From positions 1-48,377 of the forward strand of contig JAIRXF010000008.1 of assembly GCA_031268405.1 (NCBI GenBank): a stretch of DNA of 48,377 bases, in the 5' to 3' direction. Under the pieces are notes generated by a model. It saw only the letters and a list, made by a program, of their open reading frames with translations. It made no database searches and was not told the origin of the DNA. This document shows, piece by piece, positions 18,434 through 25,938 of the stretch; position 1 is the first letter of the stretch, and each line of letters starts with the position of its first letter. The DNA comes from Oscillospiraceae bacterium. GTDB taxonomy: Bacteria; Bacillota; Clostridia; Oscillospirales; Acutalibacteraceae. Both the position numbers and the translations under genes were made by a program.

Positions 18434-19417
18434 TCAAGCTAAACTTTGAAAAATAAATTCTAAAACTTTTTCCATGTATTTACGAGGCTCTTGCTTAAAT
18501 GCGCAATTATGACCAGCGCCATTTACTGTATATAATTTTTTCTCTGCGTTAGTGGATTTAAAAAGCTCATGTACCATATCAAATGGCACAAATTCATCTT
18601 TAGTTCCGTGTATAAACATGATTGGCAATTTGTTTTTTTTAAGCTGCTCTATGCATGAGGCTTGATTTAAATCGAATTTAGCTCGAATTTTAGTAACCAA
18701 ATTAAGAGCATTTATTATTGGGAATGGAGGCAAGCCAAATTGATCTTTAAGCTGAAAGCAAAAAATGTTGCGTGCGGATGTATAACCACAGTCCTCTACA
18801 ATACATTTTATATTTTTTGGTAAAATTTCATTTTCGCCTGATGCCATCATTACGGTTGCTCCGCCCATAGAAGTGCCGTACAATACTATTTCACATTTTG
18901 GTTGTTTTTCAATTATCATTTTGCACCAATCAATTACATCTAATCGATCCAACAAACCCATGGTCATAAAATCTCCCTGACTTTTTCCACATCCTCTGCA
19001 ATCTATCGACAAAACATTGAATCCTTGTTCAAAAAACCCCTGAACTCTATCGTACAATCGTGTGCGATTACTGGCATATCCGTGTACCGCTATTATCCAT
19101 TTGTTACTCGATTCGTTTTTAAACGATGTAGCCGATAATTTTAGTCCATCAAAAGATGTTATTTCTTCGTCATTCTGTGGCGTTTCTTCGAGCCATTTTT
19201 TGTTGTCTGTTTTAAATACGGCAACTGAAGATTTTTCTTCGTTTTTATGTTCGCTATTTGGCAGTTTAGGGTTATTCTCCATAAAAGATTTTTGTGTTCT
19301 TGCGATTGCGTAATTGTAAAAATAGTTTCCAACAAAAAAATATACACCAATTAAAAGAAACAGTGCAGTGGAAACAGCTATTAGTATTTTGCGTTTTTTG
19401 TTTTTTTTAAACCTCAT
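18434..19417 (-). CDS. Membrane-anchored alpha/beta hydrolase
   Basis: 327 residues. An N-terminal signal anchor (about 10-30) is followed by an alpha/beta hydrolase domain of the serine-aminopeptidase/BAAT type. HGYASNRT supplies the oxyanion loop, GTSMGGATV the nucleophile elbow with catalytic Ser, GTKDEFVP the Asp region and GAGHNCAF the catalytic His. A catalytic domain outside the membrane is expected. The substrate (ester or peptide) cannot be read from sequence. ATG behind AAGAGGTG. Similar short lipase-like proteins are common and uncharacterised in Clostridia. Confidence 0.88.
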   Translation of the reverse strand: MRFKKNKKRKILIAVSTALFLLIGVYFFVGNYFYNYAIARTQKSFMENNPKLPNSEHKNEEKSSVAVFKTDNKKWLEETPQNDEEITSFDGLKLSATSFKNESSNKWIIAVHGYASNRTRLYDRVQGFFEQGFNVLSIDCRGCGKSQGDFMTMGLLDRLDVIDWCKMIIEKQPKCEIVLYGTSMGGATVMMASGENEILPKNIKCIVEDCGYTSARNIFCFQLKDQFGLPPFPIINALNLVTKIRAKFDLNQASCIEQLKKNKLPIMFIHGTKDEFVPFDMVHELFKSTNAEKKLYTVNGAGHNCAFKQEPRKYMEKVLEFIFQSLA

Positions 19418-19578
19418 TTTACACCTCTTAATTAAATTTAGCGTTTAAAATTTTTAATCTATAATGATTTATTTTGCAAAACTTAAAAATCCTAACTATT
19501 TTTTTAACATAGAAACCCAAAAAATTTCAACACATACAATTATCCTCAACTCGCTATTATATTAAAATTTTTTTAAAA

Positions 19579-20151
19579 TTAATTTTTATTAGTTATTAAT
19601 TTAATTATTTTTTCCAAATTTTTTTGAGTAAAATCGTCTATTTCTTTAACACGGTCTGTATTTTCCCAAACTATCTGCCCCAATATTTTTGCATTAAGAG
19701 AATTTAGCACGGGTTTCAATTGTTGTCTTACAAGTTTTGAAGCACTTTTATTTTTTGAACCCAAAGTTAAAATTAAAATTGCTTCTTTACAATTAAATAG
19801 ATTTTCTTTGTGAAAAATTTGCGATGCAAAGTAAGGTTGCATACGATCTATTACTGATTTTAGCGGAGATGGTAAACTCATATTGTAAATTGGTGAGGCT
19901 ATTATTATTGTGTCTGATTTTTTTACCAAGCAATCTATCTTTTCAAAATCTTTATATATGCAAGTGGTGATGCTGTTGCAAAATCCGCAAGCTATGCAGG
20001 GTTTAATTTTTTCTTTGTATGCACTAAATTTAACAAAATTGTAAAATTCATTTGTTCTCATCATAAATTTTTCTGTTAATTTAGCAGTAAAACCATTCTC
20101 TCGAGGAGAACCAAAAAATATTACTGCATTTTTTTTAAAATTTTTAGACAC
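19579..20151 (-). CDS. Flavodoxin-fold NAD(P)H-dependent FMN reductase
   Basis: 190 residues. The FMN-phosphate-binding loop FGSPRENGFT lies near the N-terminus; a Cys cluster (PCIACGFC, then TTCIYKDF) as in iron-sulfur flavoproteins of anaerobes follows; SPIYNMSLPSPLKSVIDRM is the flavin-contact motif. It probably transfers electrons from NAD(P)H or ferredoxin to small substrates. The third and fourth Cys are spaced as in many flavodoxin_2 proteins, so a cluster may or may not be bound. GTG start at 20151 behind AGAGG. Divergently oriented from the double-glycine peptide gene. Confidence 0.88.
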   Translation of the reverse strand: MSKNFKKNAVIFFGSPRENGFTAKLTEKFMMRTNEFYNFVKFSAYKEKIKPCIACGFCNSITTCIYKDFEKIDCLVKKSDTIIIASPIYNMSLPSPLKSVIDRMQPYFASQIFHKENLFNCKEAILILTLGSKNKSASKLVRQQLKPVLNSLNAKILGQIVWENTDRVKEIDDFTQKNLEKIIKLITNKN

Positions 20152-20196
20152 TTATTTTTACCTCTTTAAAAGCACTTCTTAATATGATTAACCTGA

Positions 20197-20223
20197 TTGC
20201 ATATAAATTCAAGATGGTATTAT
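20197..20223 (+). promoter_or_regulatory. Possible promoter of the double-glycine peptide gene
   Basis: TTGCAT (20197-20202), a short 15-base spacer, TATTAT (20218-20223) preceded by TGG (extended -10). The leader to the peptide gene would be about 100 bases. Confidence 0.35.
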
Positions 20224-20328
20224 GAATTTGTGAATTTTTTGCCTCTGCAAGGAAATACTACAATAAGTTTGATCTAAGCAAAAGGTATTTGCGAGGAGTT
20301 TTAAACAAAAAAATTAGGAGGTGTTTTT

Positions 20329-20487
20329 ATGTCGAAGAAATTTGGAGAACCCGACAAAGAAAAAAATACTTTGTCAATTAGCGAGGAGGAATTGGATAAA
20401 ATTTCAGGAGGAACAAGCGTTAAACAGAATTGGTCAGATATTTTAAAAAAAATTAAAGAAAAGGATGAAAAAAATACGAAAGAGTAG
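20329..20487 (+). CDS. Short peptide with double-glycine leader (bacteriocin/pheromone-like precursor)
   Basis: 52 codons from ATG 20329 to TAG 20487, behind an ideal AGGAGGTG six bases upstream. The first 28 residues end in TLSISEEELDKISGG, the classical leader pattern (L-S-x-E-E-L-x-x-I-x-G-G) cleaved after Gly-Gly by the peptidase domain of PCAT-type ABC exporters. The predicted mature part has 24 residues, is very rich in Lys and acidic residues, contains one Trp and no Cys, and could form an amphipathic helix (NWSDILKKIKEK). No exporter, immunity or modification gene is visible in this window. An unmodified bacteriocin or a signalling peptide are the two best guesses. No homologue is known to me. 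Confidence 0.75.
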   Translation: MSKKFGEPDKEKNTLSISEEELDKISGGTSVKQNWSDILKKIKEKDEKNTKE

Positions 20488-20717
20488 ATCAACGTGTTCT
20501 GAAGTAAAAGTCTTTATATGCCTTCGGGTATTGCGATGTGTGAAGTTTTTTGATTTGAGAATATAGTTGTAAGCTTCCCCTTTTGTAATTATATTTTTGG
20601 TTACAGGAGGGGTTTGTTGTTGATGTGAGCATTTTAATTTTAAAATATTGGTCTAGAGCAGCATAAGAATATAGTTAAGTAATCGATTGGTTGAAAATTT
20701 ATCAGTAAGGAGTTATT
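20488..20717. other. Intergenic region between peptide gene and downstream lipoprotein locus
   Basis: Apart from the hairpin at 20577-20612, no coding region or clear promoter was identified. Confidence 0.4.
20577..20619 (+). terminator. Stem-loop downstream of the peptide gene
   Basis: CCCCTTTTGTAA (20577-20588) pairs fully with TTACAGGAGGGG (20601-20612), allowing two G-T pairs, around a 12-base loop. The following TTTGTTG is a poor T-tract, so it may be a weak terminator or an RNA-stabilising hairpin. Confidence 0.5.
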
Positions 20718-20813
20718 ATGTCATTTAATAACTAAGAATATGATGATTTTGCGGTGATGTCGTTGAGTTCATGGCAACTAAAAGTTTGTTTAGTTGATTA
20801 CTTAATTAGGTGA
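20718..20813 (+). pseudogene. Stop-interrupted mini-ORF leading into the lipoprotein gene
   Basis: ATG at 20718 follows a good AAGGAG, but TAA comes after five codons (MSFNN). The same frame then continues for 25 sense codons to a TGA at 20811-20813, six bases before the TTG start of the binding-protein gene. It is either a tiny leader peptide or a small gene broken by a nonsense mutation. Confidence 0.3.
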
Positions 20814-20818
20814 TGTGT

Positions 20819-22438
20819 TTGAGAAATAAATTTACAAAGGTGCTCGGATTTTTTTTAATTTTAATTGCCATTATTTTCCAATCGGGATGTAAAAATAAAA
20901 GTCAATATCAACACATTCGTTTTCACATTAGCACAGAGCCCTTAACGCTTGACCCTCAGGTAGCAAATGATTTTCCTTCAAATGTTTTGACAATGAACTT
21001 ATTTGAAGGGCTTGTTAGAATTGGTGTCAACAACGAAATTGTGTCCGGTGTAGCTGAAGATTGGGTTTCTTACAACGAAGATAAAACATTTATTTTTCAT
21101 TTAAGAAAAGATGTAAAGTGGTCCGACGACAAAACCATTGTTACTGCAAAAGATTTTTTTTATGGCATAACAAGAGCAATTAATCCAAATACTGTTTCAA
21201 AAACCGCAAAATCGCTATATATTATAAAGAACGCAAGAAAAATTAATTTAAACAAAACTCCCATGGATGAATTGGGTATATTTGTAGTTGATGATTATAC
21301 TCTTAAATTTGATTTGGAATATAGTTTTAAAGATTTTCCAAGAGTTTGCGCGTTGCCCGCTGCTATGCCTTGCAGCAAAGATTTTTTTGAATCTACTGCA
21401 GGTCAGTACGGAAAAGACTCCAAAAAGCTTCTCACCAATGGCCCGTTTAGAATAAGCAATAGTGGATGGAAGCGCGGTAGTTCAATTAATATAGTAAGAA
21501 ACGAGAATTATGTTTGGAAAGATGACAGGGTTTTTACTCCCATGGTAACGTTTTTTGTGAAAGATGACCCTAAAATTAGCGAAGTAGATTTATTTAAAAA
21601 TGATGAAGTGGATGTTTGTAATCTAACAAAAACTGAGTATTCTAAAATTTTTGAAGAGAATAAAAATCTTAATACTGTTTCCTTTAATGATAGTTATTGG
21701 GGAATAATTTTTAATTGTTCGTCAGATATTTTTAAAAATGAAAACATGCGAAGAGCTTTTTTGAGCGCAATAGACAGAGAATATATTATATCAAAACTTC
21801 CAAAAGAAAATCTTCCGGAGTTTGACAGTATAATTGGCGACGAAATGATTTTGGGGGGCAAGAAGTATCGAGATTTAGTTTCAAATAAAGTTTGTTTTAA
21901 GCCTACAACCGATGCTCGTTCCATTTTGACAGCAGCTTTAAAAGAACTTAAAATTTCGAAATTAAGTGATGTTACACTTCTTTGTCCAAATGAAGAAGAT
22001 ACAAAATCGGTAGCGAATAATTTGCTCGAGGTTTTTAACAAAAATTTAGGTCAACACCTCAATATAAAACCGATGCCACGCGACGATTTAAACAAAGAAA
22101 TCGTTGCCGGAAGTTTTATGATCGCTTTTGCTCCGATTTCAGTTAAGAGTGATAATCCTATGGGATTTTTAAATTCCTTTCGTTCTGATTATCCACAGAA
22201 TCCTGCAAAATTAAATAGTGCTGAGTACGATAAATTAATGGTGAATGCTGAGAATTCTTCATTTAAAGAAATGGCTTCGTCGGTATTTGAAGCAGAAAAG
22301 TATATAAGTGATCGAGCGGTATTTTATCCTATATGCAGAGAAGACAGCTATTTTATTACAAACAAAAGAATAGAAAATGTAATTTTTTACCCATATCAAG
22401 TCGGTGTAGATTTTACTTTTGCAAAGAAGAGAAAATAA
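20819..22438 (+). CDS. Oligopeptide ABC transporter substrate-binding lipoprotein (OppA-like)
   Basis: About 540 residues of the SBP_bac_5 family. A lipoprotein signal peptide ends in the lipobox QSGC; the domain opens with TEPLTLDPQ and includes VAEDWVSYNEDKTFIFHLRKD and KWSDDKTIVTAKDFFYG, hallmarks of OppA/DppA proteins. It would sit lipid-anchored on the outer membrane face and bind peptides. Start: TTG at 20819 is chosen because AGGTG lies six bases before it and the resulting MRNKFTK is a proper lipoprotein leader; an in-frame GTG at 20810 has no binding site. Odd: no permease or ATPase gene is adjacent, and the gene lies downstream of a secreted-peptide gene. Confidence 0.92.
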   Translation: MRNKFTKVLGFFLILIAIIFQSGCKNKSQYQHIRFHISTEPLTLDPQVANDFPSNVLTMNLFEGLVRIGVNNEIVSGVAEDWVSYNEDKTFIFHLRKDVKWSDDKTIVTAKDFFYGITRAINPNTVSKTAKSLYIIKNARKINLNKTPMDELGIFVVDDYTLKFDLEYSFKDFPRVCALPAAMPCSKDFFESTAGQYGKDSKKLLTNGPFRISNSGWKRGSSINIVRNENYVWKDDRVFTPMVTFFVKDDPKISEVDLFKNDEVDVCNLTKTEYSKIFEENKNLNTVSFNDSYWGIIFNCSSDIFKNENMRRAFLSAIDREYIISKLPKENLPEFDSIIGDEMILGGKKYRDLVSNKVCFKPTTDARSILTAALKELKISKLSDVTLLCPNEEDTKSVANNLLEVFNKNLGQHLNIKPMPRDDLNKEIVAGSFMIAFAPISVKSDNPMGFLNSFRSDYPQNPAKLNSAEYDKLMVNAENSSFKEMASSVFEAEKYISDRAVFYPICREDSYFITNKRIENVIFYPYQVGVDFTFAKKRK

Positions 22439-22676
22439 TACAACTGATGGCCAGTGCAGCGCTGCCTAAAAATGGACTCCAAGATTTTTGGTTTGTAGAG
22501 TATATTTAATTGGTGTTATGTAAATCAGATTATGTATTTTAGACTTTATTGATATAGGAATATTGCAAAACCAGTTCGAATATTTGTACTATTATGAGAA
22601 GTAACTAGTACGATGTGGAGTTTGACGAACAAAGCAACTTGTATTTAAAAATAAAAAACGTAGAAGGAGACAATTT

Positions 22677-23906
22677 ATGACAGTAAAATATGATATTAAA
22701 AATTATCCAGATGAAAAAGGTTGTTTTGGACAATATGGTGGATGTTTTTTATCATCCAAGATGGAACGGGAATTTAAGAAGTTAGATGATTTTTATCAGA
22801 GAATTAGGAATGATGCGGAATTCATCAACGATTTGAAGTATACTAGAAAACATTATCAAGGCAGGCCAACCCCAATAACTTTTGCGCGCAATTTAACTAA
22901 AAAATGCGGCGGTGCTTCTATATATTTAAAACGTGAAGATTTAAATCACACAGGAGCTCATAAATTAAATCACTGTGTGGCGTATGCACTTGTGGCTAAA
23001 AAAATTGGAAAAAATAAAATTATTGCCGATACTGGTGCTGGCCAACATGGGGTTGCAATGGCCGCCGCCGCCGCATATTTTAATATGAAATGCGAGATTC
23101 ACATGGGCGAAGTGGATGCAAAGAAAGAAGCGCCAAATGTTGATAGAATGAGATTAATGGGAACAAAAGTTATAATAGTTAAATCTGGCGGTGGGAGATT
23201 TATTGATGCGACCAATAGCTCCTTTGCCGCGTACGAAAAAGACTTAGAAAATTCATTTTACCCAATCGGGTCCACTATAGGTCCTCGCCCCATACCGCAA
23301 ATGGTGAGAGATTTTCAGTCAATAATAGGGCAAGAAGCGCTCGAGCAATTTTTAGAAATAACTGGAGGAAAGACACCAAATAAAGTTGTAGCTGTCGTGG
23401 GCGGCGGTTCAAATGCTATGGGATTGTTTAGTGGGTTTGTAAACAACGATGATGTTGAGCTTTACGCGGCAAAAGCACAGGGCTGTCTTGAAAGTGCCAA
23501 GAAAAACGTTGAAAATAAGCACAAAAAGACAGTTGCATTCAATAAAAAAGTTGTAATGAGTGAGTTTACCAATGTTGCGTTAGTTGATGAAAACGAAGAT
23601 CCAACGCCAGTTTATTCTGTTGCTTCTGGCCTTGATTACCCTTACATTGGACCAGAACAAGTGTTTTTAAACGAAATGGGGCGAGTACAATTCAAGGGTG
23701 TGAGCGATGAAGAAGCAATTTCAGCATTTTATGAATTATCTGAACTTGAAGGAATAATTCCAGCATTAGAATCTGCACACGCCGTGGCATTAGCCATGAA
23801 AATTGCCCCCAATTATCCATCACAAACTATATTGGTTAATCTCTCGGGCAGAGGGGACAAAGATATGGATTACGTTTTGAGCAATTTTAACAGGCTAAAA
23901 AATTAA
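22677..23906 (+). CDS. trpB: Tryptophan synthase beta-chain-like PLP enzyme, divergent and stand-alone
   Basis: 409 residues with the TrpB framework: GRPTPI, KREDLNHTGAHKLN with PLP-binding Lys96, ADTGAGQHGVA, the phosphate loop GGGSN (242-246), GLDYPYIGPE, and NLSGRGDKD with Ser390 contacting the pyridine nitrogen. TrpB joins indole and serine. Differences seen: the catalytic Glu of AETGAGQHG is Asp118, and the Glu normally found in the VEAGG segment appears to be Lys266 (AAKAQG). The indole/COMM region around 265-300 is unlike usual TrpB. There is no trpA or other trp gene nearby, so it either uses free indole or performs another beta-replacement. ATG behind AAGGAG. Confidence 0.88.
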   Translation: MTVKYDIKNYPDEKGCFGQYGGCFLSSKMEREFKKLDDFYQRIRNDAEFINDLKYTRKHYQGRPTPITFARNLTKKCGGASIYLKREDLNHTGAHKLNHCVAYALVAKKIGKNKIIADTGAGQHGVAMAAAAAYFNMKCEIHMGEVDAKKEAPNVDRMRLMGTKVIIVKSGGGRFIDATNSSFAAYEKDLENSFYPIGSTIGPRPIPQMVRDFQSIIGQEALEQFLEITGGKTPNKVVAVVGGGSNAMGLFSGFVNNDDVELYAAKAQGCLESAKKNVENKHKKTVAFNKKVVMSEFTNVALVDENEDPTPVYSVASGLDYPYIGPEQVFLNEMGRVQFKGVSDEEAISAFYELSELEGIIPALESAHAVALAMKIAPNYPSQTILVNLSGRGDKDMDYVLSNFNRLKN

Positions 23907-24093
23907 AACCATTTAATCGCCTTGCAAATTATATAGCAAACCGGTAAAATGAATTTTTGGTGAGAGCTAATGCTTTCTGAGTTAAATCAATTATAGTGAT
24001 TTTGAAGATTTTTATTGAGTTTGAAAGTTAAATTTTTAGTCGAAAAGATTTTGCTATAAACACCGAAAATTATTTTGTTTATGAGGATGTAAA

Positions 24094-25758
24094 ATGAAGC
24101 ACGGGGAAGAAGTTAAAATTAATAACTTTGTTTACGATATTATCAAGGACGATTTTAAAAGAAATGAAAAGCTATTTGGCAAAAAAATCCACACAAGATT
24201 TCCGCCCGAACCAAACGGACATCTGCATATCGGACACGCAAAAGCCATATGTATAAATTTTGGTGTTGCTGAAAAGTTTGGTGGGATTTGTAATTTAAGA
24301 ATGGATGATACGAATCCCGGTAAAGAGGATGAATCTTATGTTCAAGGTATAAAAAAAGATGTTAAATGGCTTGGTTTTGATTGGGAAGATAGATTTTATT
24401 ACGCGTCTGATTATTTTCCCCAGATGTACGAGTTTGCCTGTAATTTTATAGATAGAGGACTAGCTTATGTTTGTGAATTAACGCCAGAAGAAGTTCGTAA
24501 AAATAGAGGAGATCTTTCAAATCCAGCCGTCAGTCCGTACAGAGACAGACCTACAAAAGAGAGCAGATATCTTTTTGAAAAGATGAAAAATGGCGAGTTT
24601 GAAAGCAGAAAGATGACTTTGCGTGCTAAAATTGATCTAATTTCTGGAAATTTTAATATGCGTGATCCGGTAATATACAGGATCGATCACGAGAAGCATC
24701 ATAGAACCGGTAATAACTGGTGTGTTTTTCCAATGTACGATTTTGCCCATCCAATAGAAGATGCACTAGAAGATATAACACACTCACTTTGCTCGTTGGA
24801 ATTTGAAGATCACAGACCACTTTACGATTGGGTTATAAATAATATAAATACTACGTCAAAGCCAAGGCAAATTGAATTTGCAAGACTATCGATTAATTAT
24901 ACGGTTATGAGTAAAAGAAAGTTATCTAGACTCGTCGAAGAAAAAATCGTTAGTGGTTGGGATGACCCCAGAATGCCAACTATTTCCGGTCTGAGAAGAA
25001 GAGGTTACACGCCGGATTCAATTCGAAAATTTTGTCAGAAAATTGGAGTATCTAAAGTTAATGGCATCGTAGATTACTCGTTTCTTGAATATTGTTTGCG
25101 AGAAATTTTAAATGTTGAAGCGAAAAGAGTAATGGTGGTTTTGAATCCAATAAAATTAATCATTACAAACTATCCAAAAGATAAAACAGAAATTTTTGAA
25201 ATTCCCAATAATCCCAATCGCCCCGAAGATAAAACAAGAAAGATAACGTTTTCCTGTGAAATATATATAGAATCTGAGGATTTTATGACGAATCCAATTA
25301 AAAAATATTTTAGACTTTTCCCCGGAAATGAAGTTCGTTTAAAATCCGCTTATATAGTTAAATGCACTGGTTATAAAATGAATGAAGGAAAAGTTAGCGA
25401 GATTTATGCAGAATACGATCCAAACAGTCGAGGAGGAAATGCAGCTGACGGTCGCAAAGTCAAAAGCACTATTCACTGGGTTGATTGCAAAAATTTTTCT
25501 AACGCTCAGGTAAGACTTTATGAGAATTTATTTTTAAGTGAAAACCCTGAGGGAGATCAAGATTTATTAAGTGACATCAATAAAGAATCAATTAAAATTG
25601 TTAACTGTAAGATGGAGAAGTCATTAGATGAGGCGAAAGTAGGAGAATCTTATCAGTTTATGAGACTAGGTTATTTTTGTGTAGACGTAGATAGTAAAAA
25701 GGGGGATTTGATTTTCAATAGAAGTGTTTTGCTTAAAGATGGATTCAAAAAGAAATAA
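24094..25758 (+). CDS. glnS: Glutaminyl-tRNA synthetase
   Basis: 554 residues, class I synthetase of the GlnRS type. PPEPNGHLHIGHAKA contains the HIGH motif, MDDTNPGKED is the GlnRS-type active-site segment, and VMSKRKL is the KMSKS equivalent. The C-terminal beta-barrel anticodon-binding domains (about 340-554) are complete, with NPNRPEDKTRKI typical of bacterial GlnRS. It charges tRNA-Gln directly, in place of the GatCAB route used by many Firmicutes. ATG behind GAGG. One cognate tRNA-Gln gene lies at 16478. No T-box leader was recognised upstream. Confidence 0.97.
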   Translation: MKHGEEVKINNFVYDIIKDDFKRNEKLFGKKIHTRFPPEPNGHLHIGHAKAICINFGVAEKFGGICNLRMDDTNPGKEDESYVQGIKKDVKWLGFDWEDRFYYASDYFPQMYEFACNFIDRGLAYVCELTPEEVRKNRGDLSNPAVSPYRDRPTKESRYLFEKMKNGEFESRKMTLRAKIDLISGNFNMRDPVIYRIDHEKHHRTGNNWCVFPMYDFAHPIEDALEDITHSLCSLEFEDHRPLYDWVINNINTTSKPRQIEFARLSINYTVMSKRKLSRLVEEKIVSGWDDPRMPTISGLRRRGYTPDSIRKFCQKIGVSKVNGIVDYSFLEYCLREILNVEAKRVMVVLNPIKLIITNYPKDKTEIFEIPNNPNRPEDKTRKITFSCEIYIESEDFMTNPIKKYFRLFPGNEVRLKSAYIVKCTGYKMNEGKVSEIYAEYDPNSRGGNAADGRKVKSTIHWVDCKNFSNAQVRLYENLFLSENPEGDQDLLSDINKESIKIVNCKMEKSLDEAKVGESYQFMRLGYFCVDVDSKKGDLIFNRSVLLKDGFKKK

Positions 25759-25938
25759 CGAAGTTTACTGTTTGTTGCGATAAAACTTGAAATCCCCCTA
25801 TTTTATTGAAGAATTTTAATTAATTGCGAAAATTACTTTGCTTATCAGAGTTTTTGTGTAATTTGACTATTTTGTTAGGTTATTTGAGATTTAAACGCGA
25901 TATTTGATTTTGATTTTTATTGAAAGAGCGGAATTTTT

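Noticed and set aside
20330-20336. TGTCGAA, a match to the Spo0A binding box, at the start of the double-glycine peptide gene
   Set aside because: A 7-base motif is expected several times by chance in this window, and it overlaps the start codon and coding sequence.
22449-22468. GC-rich imperfect hairpin after the lipoprotein gene
   Set aside because: The stem is about five pairs with a bulge and no T-tract follows, so a terminator call is not justified.
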